DNA of 64,000 nucleotides from Daejeonella sp. (GTDB taxonomy: Bacteria > Bacteroidota > Bacteroidia > Sphingobacteriales > Sphingobacteriaceae): the NCBI RefSeq assembly GCF_030695525.1, contig NZ_JAUYSS010000049.1, positions 21,807 to 85,806 of the forward strand, given 5' to 3'. A program made the translations under genes and the position numbers. Shown here piece by piece: positions 45,718 to 54,318 of the stretch (position 1 is the first letter of the stretch; every line of letters begins with the position of its first letter). A model generated the notes under the pieces. The model saw nothing but the letters and a program-made list of their open reading frames with translations. It was not told the origin of the DNA and searched no databases.

Positions 45718-47778
45718 TTATAGGTTCAACTTTCTGCGCCCAGTTTCTGTTAGCAGATTAGAGCTCCAGGCCGGATACCAGGTCTGTTCCATAACCACAT
45801 CACGTACCCCCGGGACTTTCAATAATACATCTGGAATGGTATTAAATATTTTCGGATCAATAGGACTGGTGACATGCGTAAAAAAGCCACCTAGCGGCCG
45901 GCCTCGGTGTGGCATAGCAAGAACGATTTTAACTAAATCCCCCTGAACACTTATATCATATACCAAACCAAGATCAACAATACTAATATCAGCCTTGTAT
46001 AATTCATAATCTTTACAATTTTGCAAAGCATCCCATATTACTTTTTTAGAGACCGGACTATCACCAGCCTCGCCGGGGCGTGCCAACTTCCCCGGAGAAA
46101 CATGTACTAATTCCTTATCTAATTTTCCAATTGAAACAAACAAAGGTTTCATTAATTTACGTCTTAATTCTTCTATCATACCTGGCCCATCTTCATAAGT
46201 AAAAGGGACTGATAAATAGGCATTCTTTTCATGCAGTACAGTACCTGCCGGCAATTTCTTGACTGGTAAAGGAGAACGACTCCATAACTGAAGCGCCCAA
46301 TCATAATGAGCCTCCGGAGTTCCTGAATGCACCAATTCTGGTAATCCATCAGCATAATGTTCCAGAAACAAACCTATGAATGAATCTTTGGTATCTTTAT
46401 TAAAGAATCCTACTCCCCACAGATTATCTTTAAAATTCGGATCAACCTTACCAATTTTCAATTTACCATCGGGACCCATCCATAAAGTATCAGTGAATGG
46501 CTGTCCGGTAAATACCCATTCATCGTCACGGGCATAAACCAGCTCAAAATCCTTGACCGAAGTCATCCGACCGAACTTATGAAAATAAGGTAAGCTGGCA
46601 TAAAAACGGTATTCAATGTCCATGTTAAGTCGGCTTGGAGAAAACACCGGATGAATAGGTGAGTAAGGGAAACCCCATCGACGTACAATAGTGCATATTG
46701 GCCCCCTGACGATTTCATAATCCGGACACTCATCCCACAACGTAATTCTGAATTTCTGATAAAAGCCTTCCGAAACATAATCATGTGCCCAATCAATTCC
46801 AGGTAACTCACCATGTGCTTCACCACCTGCATAAAGTTCAATTCCGTGTCCGTGTTTTACAGTCATACGCTCCAACTGACCACTCTGACCAGAAAGAATC
46901 GCCTTGTAAACATTATTTTCTATAGTCAATCCAACACCTTCACCTTTTGTACTCAGATCAGTTAAGTATTTTGGTAATTCTGCATCAGGATTTCCAAAAA
47001 AAATCAAGAAAGTTTTACTTTTATCTGCAAGACAGTCCGCAAGAAAAAGCAGTTTACAAAACCATTCTCCTTTACGACGGATGACATCATAGACCTGTGA
47101 AGTTACTTCCCTTAATATCCCGTTATCAATACTCGCAACTCTAATTTCCCTGAAGGGTGAATTAATTTGACTTGCTGAAAAAGCTAATAGTACTTCTACC
47201 GGCTCAGCCTTTCTATCTATTGTGATTAATTCTTTTATTTCCAATACTTTAAAATACTTCCACCCACTTGCCCAGGCCTTCCAATTTAATGGAAGGGAAT
47301 CAACTTCTTCAAAATTAGATGAGCCGGATAGAGGCATTCCGGGATCCTCTTCTTCTATCTGCGCCTGAATACCTGTTATTCTTAAAGAATTTGTCAGAGA
47401 CCGTACCAATTTAAAATCTTTACGCTCCCAGGCTGATTGCATTAATTTCATTTTCTCTTCAAAACGATCAGTTCGATCCCAATAGCTTTCTTCCTTGGTA
47501 CTTAATACCAATTTGGCGATACTTTTAACTACCCGATTCTCAGAGTTTCTTGCGAAAGAGGATAATGATGAAAGTGAAAGACCGGTTAAACCTAAAAATC
47601 CCAGACCTAAGAATCTCCGTCTCCTGATTGGTGCTTCAATCCCTGGTTGCTGTAAATCAGATTCTATCCCTAATTTAGAAGGTATTTCAATTAGTGAATT
47701 TTCATACTCATATTTATTTTTTTGAGACGATAACGAATTCTGCTTAGCTGAAGAACTATTTTGAATTTCCATAAACAT
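45718..47778 (-). CDS. Tat-exported protein with C-terminal DUF59-like domain, paralogue B1
   Basis: A 686-residue sixth member of the family, the only one in locus B and the most divergent. The Tat motif is IRRRRFLG (Arg52-Arg55) and no Met lies close to it, again supporting a long n-region. The large region keeps GIDWAHDYV, DECPDYE, GPICTIVRRWGFPYS and RDDEWVFTGQPFT, but WHG of the others is WAL here. The DUF59-like domain is residues 576-686 with CKDYELY, DISIVDLGLVYDISV and MPHRGRPLGG; Arg627 is at the Cys position. It sits between the FG-GAP lipoprotein and a PQQ dehydrogenase, linking the family to oxidation. Function unknown. Confidence 0.85.
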   Translation of the reverse strand: MFMEIQNSSSAKQNSLSSQKNKYEYENSLIEIPSKLGIESDLQQPGIEAPIRRRRFLGLGFLGLTGLSLSSLSSFARNSENRVVKSIAKLVLSTKEESYWDRTDRFEEKMKLMQSAWERKDFKLVRSLTNSLRITGIQAQIEEEDPGMPLSGSSNFEEVDSLPLNWKAWASGWKYFKVLEIKELITIDRKAEPVEVLLAFSASQINSPFREIRVASIDNGILREVTSQVYDVIRRKGEWFCKLLFLADCLADKSKTFLIFFGNPDAELPKYLTDLSTKGEGVGLTIENNVYKAILSGQSGQLERMTVKHGHGIELYAGGEAHGELPGIDWAHDYVSEGFYQKFRITLWDECPDYEIVRGPICTIVRRWGFPYSPIHPVFSPSRLNMDIEYRFYASLPYFHKFGRMTSVKDFELVYARDDEWVFTGQPFTDTLWMGPDGKLKIGKVDPNFKDNLWGVGFFNKDTKDSFIGLFLEHYADGLPELVHSGTPEAHYDWALQLWSRSPLPVKKLPAGTVLHEKNAYLSVPFTYEDGPGMIEELRRKLMKPLFVSIGKLDKELVHVSPGKLARPGEAGDSPVSKKVIWDALQNCKDYELYKADISIVDLGLVYDISVQGDLVKIVLAMPHRGRPLGGFFTHVTSPIDPKIFNTIPDVLLKVPGVRDVVMEQTWYPAWSSNLLTETGRRKLNL

Positions 47779-47821
47779 GTGTTAAAATCACAATAAGGTC
47801 TGATGAGTTTCAGACATATGA

Positions 47822-50800
47822 CTACCTAAGTTTAACTAATTTTGTTTCCGAATCATTTAAGCCAAAGACTAATGACTTTGAGTTTCCTGTTGACAAAATT
47901 TCCATTGATCGGACATTACCCCGGATTTTAAGCCCACTCTCTTTTTGAGGCATATATTTAAATCTGCCTTTACCATCGCCTAGAAAAACCATTCCATGAT
48001 TAGCGGTATATTGTCCGAATTTTACTCTCGTCCAAATATTATTTCCTCCTAAAACAATATCTTTCTTATTGTCATTATTTACATCCATGGAACGAATTCC
48101 ATATACAGGAGAGAATTGGGCCTCAATAGGGAGTTCGATTAGTTTTAAGCCTTCCTTGCCCCTATTTTCCAGATAAACAGTTTTTAGAAAGTCTGCTGAC
48201 AGCAATGAAACTCCCTTTAACTCTTCTGGATTAAACAAATCACTGATTTTAGCTGTGGAATAGGTTTTATAAAACAGAAATTTATTCTTCAGAAACGGAA
48301 GTTGTTCGGTCAAATCATCTCTTGAAGCTGCCGGATAGGAAACACCATCAATATAATAGCAAAAGATCGGATCAATCGAACCATTGGAATCAAAGTCTTT
48401 ATAATATAGACTTAATGGTTCCTTTTCAGAAGCCCTGAATTGTGCATTTAAACCCAGATTCCCAATTATTATATCCTTGTCGCCATCTCCATCCATATCA
48501 TCTGCATAAATACTGTTCCACCAGCCTGAAGATCCAAACTTGATAAAATCGGATGATTTGTCAACCAACTTACCTTTTTGATTTAAGAATACACGGATTG
48601 GCATCCATTCACCCACGACAATCAAATCATTTACATTATCCTGATTGACATCAATCCAAACAGCATCAGTTACCATTCCTGCATATTTTATTTCAGGGGC
48701 AATATTATCAGTTCCATCAGAAAAATTTCCCTTCCCGTCATTCTTCAATATTTTACTCTCCGGTGTACTTGGATACATGCCGGGCACAACCCTGCCTCCT
48801 ATAAATAAATCCAGATCACCATCACCATCTATATCAGATGATCTGATTGTGCCGGTACTGATTAGCATTTGGGGAAGGCCGGTAGTTTTCCTTGAGAAAT
48901 TACCCTTACCATCATTGATATAAATCCGATCTTGAAGCAATGGACTATCCGATCCAAATTCATAACCACCACTTGCAACATACAAATCAAGATCGCCATC
49001 TCCATCTATATCCAGAAATTCTGCAGCGGTATCTTCATGCATTGCATCCTTTTTAAATGCTTCAATGTTAAGCAGTCTATATTCACCGGTTTTAGTACTA
49101 AGCAATATCCCACCTGCCTGACCTGATGCTCCTCCAATGAACAAATCATCCCTGCCATCTCTATTTACATCTCCTTTTGCCATGCATGGACCTTCCCTTG
49201 ATAAAAAATTCAATAGCAAACTTTGTTGTGTGAAATCGCGGAAATAATTTTCTTTATGTATAAAACCAAGAGAAACTGGAGCAGTAAAAATGGGTTCAGG
49301 ATTAATTGGAGCTTTGTATTCTAGTTTAGAGTCGGATCCAGTCATTGACAAATTAAGTAACTGATTTGCCTTTACATTTATAGAAGTTGATACTTTATCA
49401 TCCGGCCAAACAATCCTTATGGAATCTATTTTAGTGTGCTTACCTAGCCCAAAGTTCAAAACGGGATCAACTGATGACTGAAAGCCACGAACAGGCATTT
49501 GTTCCTGAAAATATTGATCATTTTTACAAAACAGAGTAATTTTAGATCCGTTAGCAGCACTATTTCCAGAGGTACCGTTTAATTTTATTTTGAGATAATT
49601 GTTATCCGGCAATTGCTCTCTATTATTTTTATAAACCTGAGCATATGAATTTATATTATTAATGATCAGGTCCATGTCACCATCATTGTCCAGATCTGCA
49701 TAGGCAGCACCGGTAGAAATTGCAGGGTGATTTAAACCCCAATCATTTGTTTTCTTTTCAAAACTATCCTTCCCTTTATTTCTGTATATATAATTCGGGA
49801 TAATGATCGTTGGCATCTTTTCAATAAAATCAGCTACCATTGCATCTCTGCCCAGATTTGCCATTTTTAGTGCATTATTCATGGTGTATTTTATAAAGTC
49901 CATGTCATTATAATCTTTAACATAGCCATTAGTTACCAGGAGATCCTTTAATCCATCGTTATCAAAATCAGAAAATAATCCTGACCAACTCCAATCGGTA
50001 TTTGATACTCCGGCCAGTTGCCCTATTTCAGAAAAAGTACCATCTCCATTATTTTTATGAAGCATATTTCTGCTCATTTGATAATGAAATCCTTTTTTGT
50101 ACAGAAACTGAACCTTATCAAAATTTTCAGGTCCAGCATGCATCTTTTGAATTTTATTATCCTCTGGAAGCATATCCAGAGTATATATATCCGTTAAGCC
50201 ATCATTGTTATAATCGGCAATATCGGAACCCATAGAATACAGTGAAATTTGATCAAGACTTTCCTTCATCTGATCTGTAAATGTTCCATTTTTGTTATTT
50301 ATAAATAAATAATCAGGTTCATTAAAATCATTTGATACATATATGTCAGGCCAATTATCATTATTTACATCAGAAATGGCCAGCCCTAATCCAAAAGTTA
50401 GAACGTTAGAGGTAATGCCTGCTTCTTCACTAACATCCGTAAATCGACCATTATCATTCCGGTAGAGTTTGCTGGCAAAATCCGGGTTCTTAATTTTTCT
50501 CACCTCAGGATTCTCCTGTGCTCCGGTAGTGTATTGTTGTAATGAATGATTTATAAGAAACATGTCAAGATCACCGTCCTTATCATAATCAAAAAAAGAG
50601 GCCTGTGTCGAATAACCTTGATCAGCCAAACCATATTGTTCAGCCTGCTCCGTAAATGTTAAATCACCGTTGTTTATATAAAGTAGATTTTCCCTTCTTT
50701 CTGGCGAATAATCAGCTGATTGGCAAATATAGATATCAAGAAATCCATCATTATTAATATCCACCATAGTTACTCCGGTACTCCAGCCCTGCTTCATAGT

Positions 50801-51109
50801 TACATTGCTGCTTTGGGTGATATTCTCAAATTCAAAATTGCCTTTATTCAGATACAAACGATTTTTAACCATGTTACCTGTAAAGAAAACATCCTGCAAC
50901 CCATCATTATTAATATCTCCGATTGCCACACCACCTCCATTGTAGAAGTATGTATATTTCATGATATCAATCTCGGTGCTAGGTTGAAGATTATTCCGGA
51001 AATCTATACCTGTATCTGAATGATCCATTAGGCTGAACAATACCGGTTTTTTATCCTTGCAGGATATCAACATCATCGAAAAAAACAAAAATGAGAAAAG
51101 TCTAAACAT
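47822..51109 (-). CDS. FG-GAP/VCBS-repeat lipoprotein with ASPIC/UnbV domain
   Basis: A 1095-residue surface or periplasmic lipoprotein (lipobox MLISC, Cys17). It has many D-x-N/D-x-D-G-type calcium loops (DINNDGLQDVFFTG, DYDKDGDLDMFLIN, DVNRDGRDDLFIGG), arranged as two propellers around a central ASPIC/UnbV domain near residues 520-620 (LKIKLNGTSGNSAANGSKI, SIRIVWPDDK). Such proteins are frequent in SusCD loci and are thought to bind ligands or partners; enzymatic activity has not been shown for the family. It lies 43 bases before the DUF59-domain paralogue and probably shares its transcript. Confidence 0.88.
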   Translation of the reverse strand: MFRLFSFLFFSMMLISCKDKKPVLFSLMDHSDTGIDFRNNLQPSTEIDIMKYTYFYNGGGVAIGDINNDGLQDVFFTGNMVKNRLYLNKGNFEFENITQSSNVTMKQGWSTGVTMVDINNDGFLDIYICQSADYSPERRENLLYINNGDLTFTEQAEQYGLADQGYSTQASFFDYDKDGDLDMFLINHSLQQYTTGAQENPEVRKIKNPDFASKLYRNDNGRFTDVSEEAGITSNVLTFGLGLAISDVNNDNWPDIYVSNDFNEPDYLFINNKNGTFTDQMKESLDQISLYSMGSDIADYNNDGLTDIYTLDMLPEDNKIQKMHAGPENFDKVQFLYKKGFHYQMSRNMLHKNNGDGTFSEIGQLAGVSNTDWSWSGLFSDFDNDGLKDLLVTNGYVKDYNDMDFIKYTMNNALKMANLGRDAMVADFIEKMPTIIIPNYIYRNKGKDSFEKKTNDWGLNHPAISTGAAYADLDNDGDMDLIINNINSYAQVYKNNREQLPDNNYLKIKLNGTSGNSAANGSKITLFCKNDQYFQEQMPVRGFQSSVDPVLNFGLGKHTKIDSIRIVWPDDKVSTSINVKANQLLNLSMTGSDSKLEYKAPINPEPIFTAPVSLGFIHKENYFRDFTQQSLLLNFLSREGPCMAKGDVNRDGRDDLFIGGASGQAGGILLSTKTGEYRLLNIEAFKKDAMHEDTAAEFLDIDGDGDLDLYVASGGYEFGSDSPLLQDRIYINDGKGNFSRKTTGLPQMLISTGTIRSSDIDGDGDLDLFIGGRVVPGMYPSTPESKILKNDGKGNFSDGTDNIAPEIKYAGMVTDAVWIDVNQDNVNDLIVVGEWMPIRVFLNQKGKLVDKSSDFIKFGSSGWWNSIYADDMDGDGDKDIIIGNLGLNAQFRASEKEPLSLYYKDFDSNGSIDPIFCYYIDGVSYPAASRDDLTEQLPFLKNKFLFYKTYSTAKISDLFNPEELKGVSLLSADFLKTVYLENRGKEGLKLIELPIEAQFSPVYGIRSMDVNNDNKKDIVLGGNNIWTRVKFGQYTANHGMVFLGDGKGRFKYMPQKESGLKIRGNVRSMEILSTGNSKSLVFGLNDSETKLVKLR

Positions 51110-51435
51110 GACAGGGGTTTTTATATTCTTAATGATCGGCTTACTGATGATTAAACAAAGGATTAAATTCCTAAACTAAAGCCAGGACAAGCTCTACCAC
51201 AAGTTGTCTTCCAACGATTTCTTCCTGACCATTTTGCATCAAATTTGTAATAATATTAACTCCATAATAATTACCCGGCATAACTTCAATTGAATCTCGA
51301 AAAAAGTTTCAACCAGAATATACTTTTCTGGTAAAAGACTTTTCGGCAATTCATGGACTCAATATCTCCCCAATAATTGGGGTGATCGATAAATAGCGGA
51401 GTATGTCTCTTCGATTCATGGTTTAATAATTGTGA
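51110..51435 (-). other. Interval between the FG-GAP and CBM9-like/PKD genes
   Basis: This 326-base stretch has no intact gene but is mostly occupied by a broken minus-strand frame (see the pseudogene at 51171-51419). No hairpin with a U-tract or convincing promoter was seen. Confidence 0.6.
51171..51419 (-). pseudogene. Remnant of a small gene with a twin-arginine-like start
   Basis: From the ATG at 51419 the frame reads MNRRDILRYLSITPIIG, a Tat-like start similar in layout to the SelA-like gene at 2074. It is then cut by TGA at 51351-51353 and at 51309-51311, but stays in the same frame to a TAG at 51171-51173 and reads protein-like (GNYYGVNIITNLMQNG, EEIVGRQLVVELVLAL). The total is 83 codons with two stops and no frameshift needed. 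It probably is what remains of a larger gene after internal deletion and point mutations. Family not recognised. Confidence 0.5.
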
Positions 51436-52527
51436 TTATTTCAGGCTGACATCCCAAACTTTGGACATTCTCGATTTCCCTGTCGGACCTTCAATCCATA
51501 AAGTCACAATATATTGACCGGGTTTGGAATAGCTATGTACGGGGTGTTGTTCTGATGACGTTGTACCATCTCCAAAATCCCAGTTCCATGATGTGATTTC
51601 CCCAATTGATCTATCTGTAAACACCACCATTCTTCTGTTCATATCTGTCACTAAAAATGACCATTGTGCGTCAATGGATTTTAAATATTTAGGTTCAAGT
51701 GGCATTAATCTGAACGGTAATAAATAGTTTGCATCGCCATACATAGTCCTTTCCTTACTTAGATTCCAGAATCCATTGTTGAGTCCGTCTCTTTTGTTTA
51801 CATCATCATAATCAATAATAGCCCAACTAAGACCAATATTTTTGTTTTCAGTCAAAATTGTTTCAACAGCACGGGCAGGCCCTTCTGATCCTGCATAATC
51901 AAAAGGAGTAATCCAGAATTCGAGTGTAAGTTTGCCTGATTCACCGGGTTTAAAGTTAAAATCATAAGCTGCGTTGGCATAAGGTAAATCTTTAATCCAA
52001 GGCTGACTTCCCCAAACCAATGCCCATTCTTTCCCAACAGCAGGTGTAAATATGTGGTAGTTTTGTGCATGAACCCCATGAAAGGAAAAATATGCATCCA
52101 TAGGATTCAGGCTCTTATTTGGATGAAAAGGGCTAATAAATGGCCCTCCCGACTGGTCGCCATCCACAACGACTTCAAAAATGTCATTATGTAAATCGGT
52201 TAAGGAAAAATCCCAATAATCATCATAAGCTTCATAGAGAAAATATAGGCGATTCATTCCTTTTACCCAGGCGACCTTTACTTTTACATCGAGATTATTT
52301 GGGTTATTATGGAGATGTCTGTTGCTATCAATCCGGTCATCAAACAAATTATCCATTCCAATAGAATATTCATCTCCAACAATACTCCAATCGTTCACTT
52401 TACCATCTATTACCGGAATCCTGTCTGGAGGAAATTGAAATATTTTAAAGGAGCGTAAATCCTGTGCAAAAACATCATTAACTGATATTGCAACTAAAAA
52501 GAGAAATGCAAGCAAGCGAATAAACAT
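51436..52527 (-). CDS. CBM9-like/PKD exported protein (copy 2)
   Basis: A 363-residue paralogue of the gene at 42257, identical in length and collinear. Signal peptide ends DVFAQ; the CBM9/DOMON-like part includes PVIDGKVNDWSIVG, LYFLYEAYDDYWDF and EVVVDGDQSGGPF; the PKD part has WNWDFGDGTTSSEQHPVHSY. It is the first gene after SusD in locus B, a position often taken by surface glycan-binding proteins, which supports a ligand-binding role at the cell surface. No catalytic residues recognised. Confidence 0.82.
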   Translation of the reverse strand: MFIRLLAFLFLVAISVNDVFAQDLRSFKIFQFPPDRIPVIDGKVNDWSIVGDEYSIGMDNLFDDRIDSNRHLHNNPNNLDVKVKVAWVKGMNRLYFLYEAYDDYWDFSLTDLHNDIFEVVVDGDQSGGPFISPFHPNKSLNPMDAYFSFHGVHAQNYHIFTPAVGKEWALVWGSQPWIKDLPYANAAYDFNFKPGESGKLTLEFWITPFDYAGSEGPARAVETILTENKNIGLSWAIIDYDDVNKRDGLNNGFWNLSKERTMYGDANYLLPFRLMPLEPKYLKSIDAQWSFLVTDMNRRMVVFTDRSIGEITSWNWDFGDGTTSSEQHPVHSYSKPGQYIVTLWIEGPTGKSRMSKVWDVSLK

Positions 52528-52554
52528 AGGCAGATGCAGATGCTATTGAAGTTG

Positions 52555-52601
52555 TAATAATAGAGGCCCGGTTCAGCTAAATCCTTTTGCCTCTATTATT
52601 A
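52555..52601 (-). promoter_or_regulatory. Stem-loop after SusD of locus B
   Basis: A perfect 13-base inverted repeat (52555-52567 and 52589-52601) with a 21-base loop lies between susD and the CBM9-like/PKD gene. There is no U-tract. It has the same operon position as the stem-loops after SusD of locus A, which suggests control of the expression step from susCD to the accessory genes. Confidence 0.5.
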
Positions 52602-52690
52602 TCAAATCCTATTAAAAATGAATAGTATCAATTAAGGGCGCATCTTTAGAAACCGATGGCCATTATCTTTTATAAGGATTAAATCAACTC

Positions 52691-54235
52691 TTAAAATGGA
52701 TTCTTATCCCACCATAATTGTGTACTTGCTTTATCAGGTCCACCGAGTAAAGCTTCTGCTGCTGTCACCGCCGGACCATTACTATTCCTTTCAATATCAA
52801 GGAAGGTGATTCGTCTGATCATTTTTTCTTTTGGAACATCGGGGTTATCAGAATTAATCAGCGGGTAGGTTTTAGGATAACCTGAACGCCTTACTTCAGC
52901 CCATGCCTCATGTGATTCTGGGAAGACAGCAATCCATTTTTGTGTAAGAATTTGCTCTCTCTGCTTTTCAGGATCAGCAGCAAACTTAACAGGTATATCA
53001 GTCAAGGCAGGAGTATTAAAATAACCTCCGGGAGCAATTGGAAGACTTGTTCCATTAATATAATTATTGATGACCGTTTGGTCTGTAATATCCCAGGATC
53101 TCATAGACATTTCAATTCCTTTTTCATACAGATCCTTGGCAGTTCCACCCATATTCCATCCATTTACAGCTCCTTCAGCACGCAGCAAGTATGCCTCAGC
53201 AGCATAAATAATTGATTGTGGGGTTGTATTCATATTTATTGGTGCAAGTCTTGTACTTACATCCGAACTGTTGTCAAAGCTATTTGCAGGAATATTTTGT
53301 TGTGCCTGCGACATTCCGCTTCGAACACTACGATACTGTCCGTCTGTAACTGCAGGTTTAAAATATTTGCTCATTCTTGGATCATTCCAGCCTTTGAACA
53401 AACTTTCAAAAACAGAACTCATTCTTGACTCATTCCATCCTGATTGTAAATTAAAACCGTTATTAACATTGGCGGATACTTTCATAAAGGCATCATCAGC
53501 ATTACTTAGCATTACCCCTGCAGCAACAGCCTTTTCAGCTTCCTCTTTTGCTTTGGCAGGTTCAACTTTTGAAATCCTTAATGCAAGACGAAGACGCAAG
53601 GTATTAGCAAATTTCAGCCATTTGTTATTATCACCGTTATATATTAAATCCTTGTCGGCAAATGAAGTAACATTGATATTATTCTGCAGATCTTTTGATG
53701 CTTCATCAAGCTCTTTAAAGAAATCAAAATAGACATCCTTTTGAGAATCATAGCTAATAGTTGTTCCTTTATCTCCAATTTTTGAATAGGGTATTGGACC
53801 CCAGTAATCTGTTGTTCTGTGTAGTACATAAACTTTCCAAATTCTGGCAATTGCATTAAGTGTTGGATCTTTACCCTTACTTTGTTCAATAATATTCACC
53901 AAAGCTGGCATTGCTGATACATAGGTATTTAGCCATTGTAAAAACACCCACCCTTGTACAATAAGGTAACGGTGCGACATATGGGCAGGTTGAGTAGAAG
54001 CGAAATGCTGCGAATATACACCAGCAAATAATGCAGTGGTAATAATATATCCATCACTATTTACTCCTGCAATAACAGCCCCAGGAAATAAACTACGGGT
54101 ATCTAAGGGAGTTAATTCACTTAATCTAACCGGATTGGTATTAATCTCCTCAAAATTTTTAGTACAGCTCGCCAGAATTAGCGTACACGCTAATAAGAAT
54201 GATATTCCTCTGACCCTTGTTATGTTAAATTTCAT
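52691..54235 (-). CDS. SusD/RagB-type nutrient-binding outer-membrane lipoprotein (locus B)
   Basis: A 514-residue surface lipoprotein with lipobox LILASC followed by TKNFEEINTNPVRLSEL. It is similar over its full length to the SusD of locus A, including EKQREQILTQKWIAVFPESH near the end. Partner of the SusC gene 83 bases upstream. It should capture the locus B ligand outside the cell. The likeness of the two SusD proteins suggests the two loci arose by duplication and serve related ligands. Confidence 0.93.
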   Translation of the reverse strand: MKFNITRVRGISFLLACTLILASCTKNFEEINTNPVRLSELTPLDTRSLFPGAVIAGVNSDGYIITTALFAGVYSQHFASTQPAHMSHRYLIVQGWVFLQWLNTYVSAMPALVNIIEQSKGKDPTLNAIARIWKVYVLHRTTDYWGPIPYSKIGDKGTTISYDSQKDVYFDFFKELDEASKDLQNNINVTSFADKDLIYNGDNNKWLKFANTLRLRLALRISKVEPAKAKEEAEKAVAAGVMLSNADDAFMKVSANVNNGFNLQSGWNESRMSSVFESLFKGWNDPRMSKYFKPAVTDGQYRSVRSGMSQAQQNIPANSFDNSSDVSTRLAPINMNTTPQSIIYAAEAYLLRAEGAVNGWNMGGTAKDLYEKGIEMSMRSWDITDQTVINNYINGTSLPIAPGGYFNTPALTDIPVKFAADPEKQREQILTQKWIAVFPESHEAWAEVRRSGYPKTYPLINSDNPDVPKEKMIRRITFLDIERNSNGPAVTAAEALLGGPDKASTQLWWDKNPF

Positions 54236-54318
54236 TTTATAAAATGTTTATAAGTTCATAATTTAAATGAATAATGCATTCAGAATAAACACATTAAACG
54301 TTTAATTCGAATAAATTA

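Noticed and set aside
17509..47778. Annotating the six paralogues as Fe-S assembly factors (SufT/PaaD) because of the C-terminal domain
   Set aside because: They carry Tat export signals, lie in SusCD operons, and lack the motif cysteine, so cytoplasmic Fe-S assembly is not supported.
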